A DNA stretch of 64,000 nt from Symbiodinium natans (GCA_905221605.1 CAJNDS010002751.1:120001-184000); one strand, 5' to 3'; shown: positions 10,177 to 21,139, numbered from the stretch's first letter. The notes: generated from the sequence alone by a model not told the origin. Numbers and translations: made by a program.

Positions 10177-10311
10177 CCCCTAAACCCCTAAACCCCAAAC
10201 TCCAAACCCCAAACCCCAAACCCCAAACCCCAAACCCCAAACCCCAAACCCTAAACCCTAAACCCTAAACCCCCAAACCCCCAAACCCCAAACCCCAAAC
10301 CCCAACCCGAA
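10177..10311 (-). repeat. CCCTAAA/CCCCAAA array
   Basis: A run of CCCCAAA and CCCTAAA units directly upstream of a small exon. The CCCCAAA variant dominates. Confidence 0.9.
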
Positions 10312-10318
10312 CCTCCAG

Positions 10319-10376
10319 GAGGTGCCTTTCGACACCGTAGCCGTGCTTAGCAGCTTGGCTGCGGAGGGCCTTGCCG
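10319..10376 (+). CDS. Exon candidate, unknown
   Basis: Bounded by CTCCAG|G and GCCG|GTTTAGGG. It reads EVPFDTVAVLSSLAAEGLA. This is the cleanest example in the window of an exon squeezed between a CCCTAAA array (ends 8 bp before) and a TTTAGGG array that itself supplies the GT donor. Confidence 0.5.
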
Positions 10377-10444
10377 GTTTAGGGTTTAGGGTTTAGGGTT
10401 TAGGGTTTAGGGTTTAGGGTTTAGGGTTTAGGGTTTAGGGTTTT
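10377..10444 (+). repeat. Perfect (TTTAGGG)n array at a donor site
   Basis: Nine perfect units beginning at the predicted intron's first base. About 90 bp downstream there is an AT-rich run. Confidence 0.95.
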
Positions 10445-10880
10445 TGCATCCGCCGACATGACAAGCACGGGTTCCGTTTTTGGGGAATTGGAGAATCAGG
10501 TACATTGGATCCCTTTTGCAGATGGGTAGATAGATATATGTATATATATATATATGAGCATTATGTATGTACAAAATATGTAATAATCGAGTACCACCTT
10601 TAAGGAAGTGGTTATAGGGTACTAAACCTCTTCATTTCCCCATTAAGACCCCGTAAGTTCGGGTCTCATTCGTCCTGGGCGCAGTATGATCCACAAGACA
10701 TCCTTGAGTAAACGCACCCTGCCTCACCTAAACCCGAACCTGAAGTCTAAACCCATCTGCTCCCTTTCCCCCTCCTACAACCTGAGTCCCCAACCCTAAA
10801 CCTTAAACCCCGAAATCCTAAACCCCAAACCCTAAACCCTAAACCCTAAAGCCCCAAATCCTAAGGCGGAATGGCCTCAG

Positions 10881-10933
10881 GGGTGGTCTCGATGATTGTG
10901 CTCTTTGGCGCGGCCCCGAGCCGATCCTGCCAG
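10881..10933 (+). CDS. Exon candidate, unknown
   Basis: Bounded by CTCAG|G and CCAG|GTCTGA. It reads GGLDDCALWRGPEPILP. C-rich repeats lie upstream and a (TTTAGGG)n array (10978-11071) downstream. Confidence 0.4.
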
Positions 10934-10977
10934 GTCTGAAGTTGCGGAGTTTACCTGCTATCCCTAACCAGACCCTC

Positions 10978-11071
10978 AGGGTTTAGGGTTTAGGGTTAGG
11001 GTTTAGGGTTTAGGGTTTAGGGTTTAGGGTTTAGGGTTTAGGGTTTAGGGTTTAGGGTTTAGGGTTTAGGG
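10978..11071 (+). repeat. (TTTAGGG)n array
   Basis: Thirteen near-perfect units, followed at once by a D-family element whose left end appears truncated at the array. Confidence 0.95.
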
Positions 11072-11072
11072 C

Positions 11073-11158
11073 TTGTTTACCTACAGTTTCGTACTGTAGT
11101 AGCTACCCCTTGATTAGTTGGTATCACCCATTAAACTGTAGGTAAAGAAGGTCCCAGG
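11073..11158. mobile_element. D-family element
   Basis: TTTACCTACAGTTTCGTACTG at the left is inverted to AACTGTAGGTAAAGAAGGTCCC at the right; the centre has TAGCTACCCCTTGATTAG. The outer CCTGGGACTCT of the left arm is missing where the telomere-type array begins. Confidence 0.6.
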
Positions 11159-11589
11159 TAGGGTTTAAGCCTTTAATCAGGGGTTTCTTGCGAGCTTCCT
11201 TCAACACTTACAGGAGTGTTGGCCGCGTTTGCGGTTTAGGGTTTAGGTTTGGGGAAATCTCAGACCAGTCGGCGCTTAAACCTCAGGACACGAGGTGTGG
11301 TGATCAAGCGCAAGCACCAAAGCTGTAAACCCTAAACCCGAAGCCTCGGACCCTAAACCCTAATCCCTGATCCCTAAACCCCCATTAAACTCAGCCGCCC
11401 TGAGCCGTCGAAGAAGTGTCGATTCCAGAAAGGCAAGCCCTAAACACTGCTATGTACACTTTCAGGGGTTTCCGAAAATAGGGTTTTTTTTTGTTTTTTT
11501 TGGGGGGGGCCTTCAAGGAAATTACTTTTTTATTTGGGGAATAAATGGGGTACCCCTTACTTGGGGAAATACCCTTATAAATATAAGGT

Positions 11590-11690
11590 TCTTAAGGGAG
11601 CGAGGTTCATGGGGGGTAGGGTACTTAAGGAACCTTAGGGAAGCTTAGGGAGTTTCAGGGACTCGTAGTGTAGTAGGGAGTGATTATACC
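11590..11690. repeat. G-family dispersed repeat
   Basis: The segment GGTTCTTAAGGGAG through GGAAGCTTAGGGAG and GTAGGGAGTGATTATA is shared with 16945-17035. It has no coding potential and is probably an element fragment. The palindromic arms are not obvious. Confidence 0.5.
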
Positions 11691-12025
11691 GGCCCTCGCT
11701 TAAGTCTCTCCGAGGGCTTTACGGGCCAGCCGAGCTACTTTAGATGGTATAGTCATCATATAGGAGGAGGAAGTTCCTGAGGGGTTGATGATGGGCTATG
11801 TGAGGCCCAATAGCCCGGCCTGGTAAGAAGAGCCGAACGATGGAATTCCAAAGCCCAAACCACGCTTCTTGGGGCGTCGGTTGGGTGGAGGCCTCAAATT
11901 TGCGGGGCTTAGAATTTGACACCCCAGAGACATCCATTCGCATTGGCAAAGGTCCACACAGTGGAGGAACCCGAAACCCTAGACCCTCAGCCCTAAACCC
12001 TAACACTAAACCCTAAACCCTAAAG

Positions 12026-12111
12026 CAGAATCTCCACCCATCGGAGGAATCCACAAGCTCATCCTCCACCTTCGTGCTCGGGGCCACGGCGACGTGCTGC
12101 ACCCAGCATGG
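12026..12111 (+). CDS. Exon candidate, unknown
   Basis: An open frame between CTAAAG and TGG|GTGCAG, reading ESPPIGGIHKLILHLRARGH then GDVLHPAW. HLRARGHGD has an ankyrin-like feel, but the assignment is weak. Telomere-type repeats flank it with opposite polarity. Confidence 0.45.
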
Positions 12112-12842
12112 GTGCAGGGTTTAGGGTTTAGGGTTTAGGGTTTAGGGTCTAAGGTTTAGGGTTTGGATTTAGGGATCCGGGTTGATAGGGTTCTGGGTTT
12201 AAGGTCTATTCGGGGTTTAGGGTGTAGGGTTTTGAGCATTTCTTGTTCAGGCGCGTGTTGCTTCGGTTCTGGTTTCAGAGCTTGGGGCTTGGGACATATG
12301 AACTCTTCTAATAGGGTTTAGAGGCATTTTTTTATATCCTTTGACTGTTCCTTTAAATAAATGCAAGATTTAATCCAATCCCCCATACCACATCATCAAA
12401 ACACCATCTTGCGTTTGAGGGGTATCAGGGTTGCAGGGTGGATCTCTTGACGAGGTTGAGAGCTGCTTCAGAGACCCGGCGTTTCCCCGAAGACCTTCGG
12501 CCTGAGCATTTTCAACTGCACCCTTCCCAGATGGGCTAGTCGGCCTTATAATAATGGCCCCAGAATCAACCACATTAAGGCCCTCTTTGAGGGACTCTAG
12601 GGGAGAGCAGCCCATCCTGATTCAAGGTCATGCAGGGCTTGCGGAGCCTGTTCAAAAAGCGTGAGCCGGCTGAGCCAGCCGCACCGAAAGTGACAGTGAC
12701 AGTGAAGCCGCCACAGGACAGGGAATGACGAGGACTTCACCAAAAGTACCCTGCTCCCTTCCTTTTATCGGGGCGAGGATCTCTGTTATTAGCATTAGTA
12801 TTATTAGTACTGCCGTACAAAACATCAGCCCCCGCACCCTGA

Positions 12843-12948
12843 ACCCTAAACCCTAAACCCTAAACCCTAAACCCTAAACCCTAAACCCTAAACCCTAAAC
12901 CCTAAACCCTAAACCCTAAACCCTAAACCCTAAACCCTAAACCCTAAC
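12843..12948 (-). repeat. (CCCTAAA)n array
   Basis: Fifteen perfect units upstream of the exon candidate at 12977. Confidence 0.95.
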
Positions 12949-12976
12949 CTTCTGCCCGCACGGTTTCAACCCTCAG

Positions 12977-13062
12977 TCCTCTTGCTCTTCGGGTTGTCAA
13001 GAGGGCCGATGAGGTGCTGCACACAGCTTCTCAGAGCTCATCAGTCAGGTTCCCAAGAAAGG
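12977..13062 (+). CDS. Exon candidate, unknown
   Basis: After CCTCAG the frame reads PLALRVVKRADEVLHTASQS and on to the donor GTTTAGGG at 13063. VKRADEVLHTA partly resembles the exon at 12026 (GDVLHPA), hinting at a repeat domain. A C-array lies upstream and a G-array downstream. Confidence 0.45.
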
Positions 13063-13125
13063 GTTTAGGGTTTAGGGTTTAGGGTTTAGGGTTTAGGGTT
13101 TAGGGTTTAGGGTTTAGGGTCTAGG
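13063..13125 (+). repeat. (TTTAGGG)n array at a donor site
   Basis: Eight units starting at the predicted donor of the exon ending at 13062. Confidence 0.9.
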
Positions 13126-14721
13126 TTTTGCCTCTGTCCTGGCTGCTTCACTTTTGGGCTTGGGGGTGGCAAGCCACGGCTTGCACTCTTCATGCAAAAC
13201 CTGGACCGGATCCCCCTCACGGCCTGGTGACTGATTAGAATGATCCTGGGTTTAGGGTTTAGGGTTTAGGGTTTAGGGTTTAGGGTTTAGGGCTCAGGGT
13301 TGGTAGAACCCATAAGACCGTAGGCAAAGAGAGTCCCAGGATAGGCTTCTGAGAAGCTGCCAAGTAGGTAGAGCCCCAAAACCCAGTGCACCACCCCCTG
13401 AACCCTACTCATGATAGTCCAGAAAGGTATTGACCCACTCACCCTTGTTAACCCCTTCATTTTGGGTTCTGGGCTTTGTAAACAAGAATTACTTCACGAG
13501 AACGAATTTAGGGTTTTAGGGTTTGGGGTTTAGGGTCCCTCAATGAAGACGATGGAGGGTCACAGGCTGGGTTGATACATTTGGATTGGATAACCACATG
13601 GGGTTTCCGAAAAGAGGGATGCCCTTTTGGGGGGCGGGGGGTTCCAACAGTAAGGATTCTACTATTCTATTTCTAGAGTAGCTAAACCCTAACTACCCCC
13701 AAGCCCGAAGCACCCCAAGCCCTGAAGGGCCTGAAAATCACTGGCCTTGGTCTCCACGTGCCTTCCCTGGTCCCCGAGAGCCCAAGAGCCTTTTCATGAA
13801 GGAGTCGACCTTCGTGCAAGCAATGCAAGCAAGTAGGGTTTAGGGTTTAGGGTTTAGGGTGTAGTGTTTAGGTACAGTGTTTAGGGTTCAGGGTTCCGGT
13901 TTTAAGGTTTAGGGTTTGGGATTTAGGGTTTTACTCTACTAGGGTTTAGGGTTCTACTTTACAATGCATGTCAGCATCCAGGCTCTGATGCAAGGTGCAT
14001 TCCTTAAGGGGCATTGAGCTCACAGAGTTGCTTGGAGTGAGGAAAGCGGAGAGAGAAAGTTGCTTTTGGCGTGCCGCAGGGGGTTTCGGGCCCAGAAGGC
14101 ACCCCTAAACCCTAAACCCTAAACCCTAAACCCCAAACCCCAAACCCTAAACCCTAAACCCTAAACCCTAGGGCGCAGTGTAGGGCTTACAGGGCATATA
14201 TGGTTTGTAGGGATTGGGGATCTCTTGCTGAAAACCCAGGCCCGAAAAGCTTAGGGTTTAAGGCTTTGGGCTTGTAGGGCCTCACATTTACAAAAGCCCT
14301 TAGTTAAACCCTAAATCATAAGCCCTAACCACCGAGTACGTTTAGGGTTTAGGGTTTAGGGTTTAGGGTTTAGGATTTGGGGTTTAGGGTTTAGGGTTCA
14401 GGGTTCAGGGTACCTTTGATAGTAGAGCTTGTGACCTGTTTGCCTCGATGGGTTTAAAACTAGGGGCAATGGCTTTAGGGCTTGGGGTTCTAGATCTCTG
14501 CCTATGGGCAGGCCCTCGGGACATGGTAGGGTTTGGGTTTAGGGTTTAGGGTTTAGGGTTTAGGGTTTAGGGTTTAGGGTTTAGGGTTTAGGGTTTCTCA
14601 TTGAGTGTAAGAGCATCAGGTTTGTTCTCTTTCAGAGGCCTGAGCATCGTTGTCAAAAGGGGTTCCAGCTCACTCTCCTCAACTCTAAACCGGCCCGAAG
14701 CCTTATAAGCCTATGCCCTAA

Positions 14722-14763
14722 CTGTGAACTTGGTAGCCCTAACTGTGAACTTGGTAGCCCGCT
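14722..14763. repeat. 21 bp tandem duplication
   Basis: CTAACTGTGAACTTGGTAGCC occurs twice in tandem immediately before an E-family element that begins GTACCC at 14764. This could be a duplicated exon end or a target-site effect. Confidence 0.7.
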
Positions 14764-14853
14764 GGTACCCTTGTCCCCTTTTGGTTCAAGATTCCCGTCT
14801 AAACTAACCAACCCCCACAAAAGGGGGGCCCTTATTGTATGGTACTGGGCTAC
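14764..14853 (+). mobile_element. E-family introner-like element
   Basis: It starts GTACCCTTGTCCCC, has the family's TTTTGGTTCAAG segment and ends TACTGGGCTACCA. It aligns by eye with the copies at 318 and 53702, but its right end lacks the terminal AAG, so it may be a decayed copy. Confidence 0.55.
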
Positions 14854-15123
14854 CATAACTCCAGGCCCGCACCCTAACCCGAAACCGTCCGAACCCTAAA
14901 CCCTACCTGGGCAGTTTTGTGCGCTATACCTTCTAATCAAATCAAGGGGTAGTTTCTACTAAGCTCTAGGTAAATTGAGTTGCAGATAATTATCAATTCC
15001 AGACCCCTAAACCCTAAACCCTCCGAGCCTAATCCCTAAACCCTAGACCCCTAAACCCCTAAACCCCAAACCCTAAAACACTACACCCCCCCCCCCCCTT
15101 TCTAAAGGGTTTGTTAGTTGCAG

Positions 15124-15201
15124 GGCGAGCGTGGATCACAGCGAGCTGGCTGCTTCACTCGAGTGCAAGGATGGCAAGGCATGGCTCAAGAGGGCTTCCG
15201 G
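15124..15201 (+). CDS. Exon candidate, unknown
   Basis: After TTGCAG|G the frame reads ASVDHSELAASLECKDGKAW then LKRAS, ending before GTCTTA. A similar GKAWL piece occurs near 42680. C-rich repeats lie upstream and TTTAGGG-type repeats downstream. Confidence 0.5.
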
Positions 15202-15572
15202 GTCTTAGGAGGGCTTTTAGGGTTTAGGGTTTAGGTTTTATGGTTTCGGGTTTAGGTTTTATGGTTTAGGGTTTAGGGTTCGGAGGGCTTGAGATATTGC
15301 AGGGCTTGTATGGATACAGAGCTATTCGGTGGAGCTGGCATTGCGCAGGGCTTGGCGGGAGCTATTGGGGCTTGTGGCGTGGCTGGTTCGCATAGGGGGG
15401 ACTGCTGAGGATGTGGGGCTTTGGGTCCTGCTGGGTTGTGCAGGATTTTGCCGGGCGTTTGGGGGCACGTCCGAAGTAGGGTCGAGACCTGAACCCTAAG
15501 GCCACCAACCCCTCCAAAGCCCTAAATTCCGAGGGCTTTGTCTCTGGCATTTGTTCGAGACTTCGACACCAG

Positions 15573-15625
15573 GATCTGACGAGGAAAGCGGCCTCCAGCG
15601 CATTCCAAGAGACACGCGAGTTGTG
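15573..15625 (+). CDS. Exon candidate, unknown
   Basis: Bounded by CACCAG|G and TTGTG|GTAAGCG, a near-consensus donor. It reads DLTRKAASSAFQETREL. No functional assignment. Confidence 0.5.
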
Positions 15626-15662
15626 GTAAGCGCCTCTGATTGCGGAGCTGCTGCTGCTGGCG

Positions 15663-15985
15663 CCTAAACCCGAAACCCTAAGCCTTAAGCCCTAAACCCT
15701 AAACTCTAAACTCTAAACCCTAAACCCTAAACCTTAAACCCTATAACCCCTAACCCCTAAACCCTAAACCCTAAACCTTAAACCCTATAACCCCTAACCC
15801 CTAACCCCCAAACCCTAAACCCTAAACCCTAAACCCTAAACCCTAAACCCTAAACCCTAAACCCTAAACCCTAAACCCTAAACCCTAAACCCTAAACCCT
15901 AAACCCTAAACCCTAAACCCTAAACCCTAAACCCTAAACCCTAAACCCTAAACCCTAAACCCTAAACCCTAAACCCTAAACCCTG
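15663..15985 (-). repeat. Long (CCCTAAA)n array
   Basis: The longest array in the window, over 300 bp. It is degenerate for the first 150 bp, with CCCTATAACCCC units, and then about 24 perfect CCCTAAA units. Confidence 0.95.
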
Positions 15986-16264
15986 AGCTGACTCTTAGCT
16001 AGAATTGTCAGAGGCCTTGGCTTCAACACCTTTCACAAGCCCTGGATTATATTGGGCTCTACCTTGAGAGAATGAACCCCGAAACGTTGTAAACCCTAAA
16101 CCCTAAACCCTATTTAGGGGTTAGTGTCTATACCGCCTGCACACACGCACAGGGTAGGTCTCCTCAAGTAGGCAAACATTTTGTAGACCCTACATCTCCC
16201 AGCCCCTAAACAACTAATAAATGTACCCCCACAAAACCCTAAACCTTAAACCCCGAACCCCTCG

Positions 16265-16365
16265 TGGGACCGCTGGGTTGAGGAGATCTGGTGGCCCTCT
16301 GAGAGCATTCCGGTTCTGAGGGCGTTGCAGCCTCGAGGGCTTAGACGCATATGGGAGTTTGGAGG
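16265..16365 (+). CDS. Exon candidate, unknown
   Basis: An open frame reading WDRWVEEIWWPSESIPVLRA then LQPRGLRRIWEF, ending at the donor GTTTAGGG. No AG acceptor is obvious at the left edge, so the start is arbitrary. C-type repeats lie upstream and a G-array downstream. Confidence 0.45.
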
Positions 16366-16944
16366 GTTTAGGGTTTAGAGTTTAGAGTTTAGAGTTTAGG
16401 GTTTAGGGTTTAGGGTTTAGGGTTTAGGCTCGTAAGTATTGATAAGATTTTTGAATGTAAGGGACTCACAAATGCATTTTAGGGCTTACAAGGGCTCAAG
16501 GTTCTTAAGGGCTTGTACACAAAGATATTCAAGATGCTTACGGAGTTGTCGCCAACTGCTCGGTATCCACACCCATGATGGGTTCCTGTGCTAAGGGCAA
16601 AAGAGTACTTTGGGTGTCATATTTCAAGGAGCACCCGATTTTTGGAAGATACCCGCTGTTGGAGTCCAAGATGATTTTAGATATATCGCCTAAGCCCTGA
16701 AGCCCTGAGACCCCTAGCATATTGGGCTCAGAACACCAACCCTAAACTCCCAAACCGCAACCCTCACCCTTGCAGGGTCTATGGGTTTAGGGTTTTAGGG
16801 TTTCGGGTTTTTGAGTGTATGGTTGCACCCGCTCAATGCCCAAAGTAGCAAGTAACAATGAATTATGACTGAAAAATGCTACCTGCTACCTAAGGCTTAG
16901 GCAGCGTCTGCAGTTGGGATCTCCTGCCAGCACAAACACCCAAC

Positions 16945-17035
16945 ACTTAGCGGGTTCTTAAGGGAGGGGGTTCATGGGGCGTAGGGAAGCTTAGGGAGCC
17001 TTAGGGAGTAGTGGGGAGTAGTTGTATACCCCCCC
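16945..17035. repeat. G-family dispersed repeat, second copy
   Basis: It shares GGTTCTTAAGGGAGG, GGAAGCTTAGGGAG and TAGTGGGGAGTAGTTGTATA with the stretch at 11590-11690. Confidence 0.5.
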
Positions 17036-17571
17036 TTGAAACCCCCCTCCCTTCAGGACCCTGTAAAGCACGTCCTTGAATCCGACGGCTGGTAATTTCA
17101 CTTCAAGGATTTAGGCAGCGATAGTGCTGATGTGATGTCAGCAGTTGTAGACAACAATGCTTTCACCGCCGCAGGAGAGCGAATTCCTGGACACCAGTGC
17201 GATTTGGAAAAAAGGGGAGGGACTTGCATTGGAGGTGCAGGGGCAAAGTACAGAAGCACTCATTCTAGTTGAAGCAGGACTACGCGATCTGGATTGGCAC
17301 ACCATGCCACCGCGTCGGCAAAAGCCCCCGAGCAGTTGGAACGTGTCAGCTCGTAACATCTCGTACTGTGCCGAAATGCGACGACAACCGCCACCGGAGA
17401 GGGCACAGGCAAGTACATTCGAGGAGCACCCACGTCCGCAAGCAATGTCGAGACACAAGGGCCATCGGACGAAGCATGCTGGTATCCTAGCCTCACTTGA
17501 GGAATGATGCCCAGCTCCGTAGGGTTTTAGGGTTTAGGGTTTAAGGTTTGTCAGCCGTGGATCTTTGCCAG

Positions 17572-17603
17572 CATGAGACAACGCGTCTTGAAGTGGGAGC
17601 CCG
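17572..17603 (+). CDS. Exon candidate, unknown
   Basis: From GCCAG to a strong donor GTGAGTA at 17604, the frame reads MRQRVLKWEP. The same frame stays open past the donor as a Lys/Arg-rich segment to a TGA at 17678, so splicing here is not certain. Confidence 0.35.
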
Positions 17604-17809
17604 GTGAGTACACTCGTCAGAAGAAGCGGCCTTTCAACACGGGGCGTCTCGAAAGCGCTCGGCTGTTGCAGTCGCCCTGAGGGGCTGTCTGACAGGACTT
17701 AAGTGCCCTAAACCCTAAACCCTAAACCCTAAACCCATTGACCCTTCCAGTCGCTGCGAGCCCCCCGGCGAAGCGCGAGCGGCCCAGGGACTCCCCGCAG
17801 AATTCTTGA

Positions 17810-17933
17810 GAACCAAATGAACCCTAAAAGGGTTTAGGGTTTAGGGTTTAGGGTTTAGGGTTCATATACCCCAAGAAGGATTACAGTAGGGTAATATGGT
17901 CCCAATTTTTTAGGGTTCATTTGGTTCCCGAAG
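17810..17933. mobile_element. B-family introner-like element with TTTAGGG insert
   Basis: It starts GAACCAAATGAACCCTAAA and ends TTTAGGGTTCATTTGGTTCC then CGAAG, followed by G: inverted termini of about 20 bp. A direct repeat GAATTCTTGA flanks it (17800-17809 and 17934-17943), a plausible target-site duplication. A short TTTAGGG run lies inside. Open frames on each side can be joined by using GA as donor and AG|G as acceptor. Confidence 0.7.
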
Positions 17934-17993
17934 GAATTCTTGATTGCCATCGGCATCCGTCGACCCGCTCGCTTATACATCTGCGTCTCGCGA
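17934..17993 (+). CDS. Exon candidate flanking B element
   Basis: Downstream of the B element the frames stay open to a TTTAGGG array at 17994. If the element and one copy of the direct repeat are removed, one joined reading includes AEFLIAIGIRRPARLYICVS. The upstream partner is 17751-17809. Two frames are open, so the phase is unproven. Confidence 0.4.
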
Positions 17994-18070
17994 TTTAGGG
18001 TTTAGGGTTTAGGGTTTAGGGTTTAGGGTTTAGGGTTTAGGGTTTAGGGTTTAGGGTTTAGGGTTTAGGG
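17994..18070 (+). repeat. (TTTAGGG)n array, left border of array-free island
   Basis: Ten perfect units; the last substantial telomere-type array before about 9.6 kb almost without them. Confidence 0.95.
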
Positions 18071-19900
18071 AGCACAGCAGAGGCGTCAGCTCAGAGCATG
18101 CTACGAATCGGCCGATTTCCTTTAGAGGCACTCTCACGGATGTCGACGCAAGGTTCGAGACATATGGGCGTGAGCAGTATCTCAGCGCGGAAACATTTAC
18201 TACTACCGTACATAATTATATATATATATACACACAAGCTGTATACAGATTGTGTGTATATATATATTACATGTGTAGTGCTCAGATGGTTCTTTTCAAG
18301 TGTGGAGGACCTTGCTGTCCGCACAGGGCACACTCCGATTCAAGCTCGCATTCCAGCGTCACGTCACGGACAAAGCAAAACGCCATGCGCCCCTTCGTCG
18401 ACTCGCCAGCTGTTTGCCGGGATGAGTTCTGCTCACCAAGTGTGGCTTTATAGTGTCGCCTGATAAGTATATAGGAGACTCCGAGCGAAGGATGGAGAGA
18501 GAGAGAGAGAGAGAGACAGAGCGAGAGAGCGACAGAGCGAGAGAGTGACAGAGAGAGCGAGCGAACTGTTGGTACCTGACACCGTGGAAGATGCGTGAAT
18601 GCGTTCCTTGCGCCTGTGGCTAGTGAGACAGGCCAGTGAGGCCTTGCTGGGAAAGCTGGTGAGCGTTGCTGCGTCTCCTGCTCCTTTTCATATTGCCAGC
18701 GACACGCCTGCGGCAATGCGTCGCTAGGACTTGTCATTCCCTTCAAGAGTTGCACTACGCGACATCATGGTTGAAGATGCAATGGAAGTCACGGTTGTCA
18801 ATGGGGAGCCTTGCCAATCCGAGGATTGGACCCGAGATGGATTACACACCTATGCTCGGGGAGGCTTGCCTCAAGCGGCAGTGCAGTTGCCCACGACGTG
18901 GCTGCGAGTACGTTCTCAGCTCACTGCCATTCCACGCGCCAGCACGCATGGAGTTTAAAGGGACAGATGCTACCCTCATTTCGCCTGGCATCAAACGAGC
19001 ATAAACTCTAACTTCGTCCAACTAGTATAATGGGAGCCTGCACGTGGGCTAAAATGCATGTACAGCTCCGCTCGTTGCTGTTTGAATGGCGCGCCCACAT
19101 CGTCATCATCCTATACTAAGCCCGCCCTCCCCAACTCTCCTCCCTCTCCAAATGTTCGGCGGCCCATGATCGCCAATGCCGCTTGTGCGAAGATTCGATC
19201 CGCAGTGTCCCGAGGTGACCAAGGTGTGCCATCATGTCGCCAAACACGATTATGTAGCAAGACAGCATAAGACAGCGCACGTATATTCTGCAGAATCGCC
19301 ACGGCAAACCCATCCGACCCAAAGCAATTTATTTTGCAGCAATTCATGCAAAGCCGAAGAAATCAGTTCCTGCGAAATGAAGTCGTCACAAATGGCAGAG
19401 GCCCACGCGCGCCTCACTCCCGCCAACACTGCGCTTCAGTTGGATTTTGCAGATTTTTGCAGGCAATTCTTCTGGCAATTAACGCGATGTTATAATCCCC
19501 TCCCTCACTCCGATTCATGGTTCGACGCCAGTCTTCGCCAGCTACGCGAACTCGCCGACCATTGATCGATGCTTCATGTCCGCGCACAGCTGATGTGTAT
19601 AAATTTTGCAAGAAATCACCTAGACATCAAGTTGGCCCCAGCACCGCCCATGACGGGCCATGTGATTTGCATTCCCTTACGTGACATGTTGCATCGAACT
19701 TGCGGCATGTGTTTGATGCATGTATAAACGTGGTGTGCAAATGTTACATCAAGTTTTATCAAGGTCGACTGCGAACTTTGACCTAGATTCCCGAAAACAA
19801 CGGCACACCTGAGAGAAATGTGGCAAAATGTCTCAAATTCCATGACTCCCGTTACCAACTGCGCCGGATGGCTTAGCGAGGTAATTCAACGTGTCCTGGC
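18071..19900. other. Unassigned stretch with TA/GT and GA-rich microsatellites
   Basis: It contains TATATA/TGTGTA runs (18215-18270) and a GAGAGA tract (18494-18560). Overlapping ORFs exist on both strands, up to 157 aa, but none has a recognisable domain or convincing splice context. A decayed transposon is possible. Confidence 0.4.
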
Positions 19901-19904
19901 CTGG

Positions 19905-20300
19905 CATGTCACGCATATGACCGATTGGGACAAATGGTGACTCGGCTTGAGCTGCGACGAACGCGGGATGGCCGATCAGGCACGCCCAGCGCAACAAACC
20001 CGCACTGTTCCGGCCGCAGGTCGCTACGCCAAACGTTTGCGCCAAGATTTCTGGGAGCTGGCCCACCTGCCGCACGGTAGACCAGCGTCTTGCCAAAGTT
20101 GGCAGCGACGCTCACCAGTTGCCCGTCCTCACCGGTAGCGACCTCCTGCCCGCTCGAACGTCGTGACCACATATACAGGTCGTCCAAAAACGCGGCGAGC
20201 CGTTCGCCAGGCCGCAGCGACATGCTCGCAGCAACAAGGGAGTCGTGCTGGCCAAGCACATTCCGCTCGTTGTAGGCTGCCGCTTCCCATTTCGCTCGTT
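19905..20300 (-). pseudogene. Non-LTR retrotransposon reverse transcriptase fragment
   Basis: On the minus strand the frame reads a HDSLVAAS segment, then LAAFLDDLYMW (the FxDD catalytic motif), VAANFGKTLVY (motif 6 with the conserved Lys) and a LRPEQCGFVALGVP segment (motif 7). These match, in the same order, the more complete copy at 22893-25046. A frameshift follows motif 7 (GHPAFVAAQAE is in another frame). It is a truncated, dead copy inserted opposite to its neighbours. Confidence 0.75.
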
Positions 20301-21130
20301 GCAGGCTGCCGCTTCCCAGAACGGATCGTGCATGAACGTGCTGTGCATTTTTTATGCGTGGACCGTTGTCTGAACGAATTTCGACGTTTCCATCATGTTG
20401 ATTGCCACGCCGTTGTCTGAGCGATGAAGTTGTGCGTAATCGTTTTGTGCGGTGTGGCGGCGAACGCGGCGATCGGCCGCAGTGGCAACTTCAGCCGTGA
20501 AATGTATGCTGGCGTGCCGCATCTCATGCATGATGTGGTTCCGGGCAAATCGCACATGCTTCATGGCGAATGGATGTTCGCGCGTTCCAGAACAAAATTT
20601 CGGGAGAAATGCACATGCAGATGTGCCCATTACAAGACACGCATGGCGAGACGCACAAGCCCGCTGTCGTCGTTACGAAACCTGTGGCGGCACTTTTGGA
20701 GTTGTTTGCCGATCCCGGCAACACAAACGCCGGGTCGACCAGAAAAAAACGGGTTGTCCGCAACTGGATCCCAAAGAACAGGGTACGTGACGGGAAACAT
20801 CAGGAAACACCTGGCGAGACGTCCCCGGAGCACTTTAATAATGCATTCGTAGTGGCGCTGCAGCACTGTTGAGTTGTTGACACCACGAAATGAATGACAG
20901 CCGGGTTTTACATTGGAGTTGGGCAAAGTTAATGTGGTTCCGACAGGAGGACTTGCTGCTGACCTGCGATGTGTGTGGTTTTTGTTTTTTTGTTTTGTTT
21001 GTTTACTGCGCACTTGCTCCACAATGTCCCCCAAACAGATACGGCCGTATGCGCAGGCCACGACATGGCAGTTTGGGCGATCCTCATACGTGCCTCTTTG
21101 GCGGCGGGGGCTTGGTGAGGACGCCGACTG
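20301..21130. other. Unassigned GC-rich stretch between retrotransposon pieces
   Basis: Overlapping ORFs on both strands (minus strand up to 208 aa, including a segment RHYECIIKVLRGRLARCFLM) but no recognisable motif. It could be a decayed DNA transposon or an unrecognised part of a retroelement. Confidence 0.35.
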
Positions 21131-21139
21131 GGCTCGCGC

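Noticed and set aside
15663-15985. A chromosome end
   Set aside because: Arrays of both orientations recur throughout with unique sequence on both sides, so these are interstitial repeats, not a telomere.
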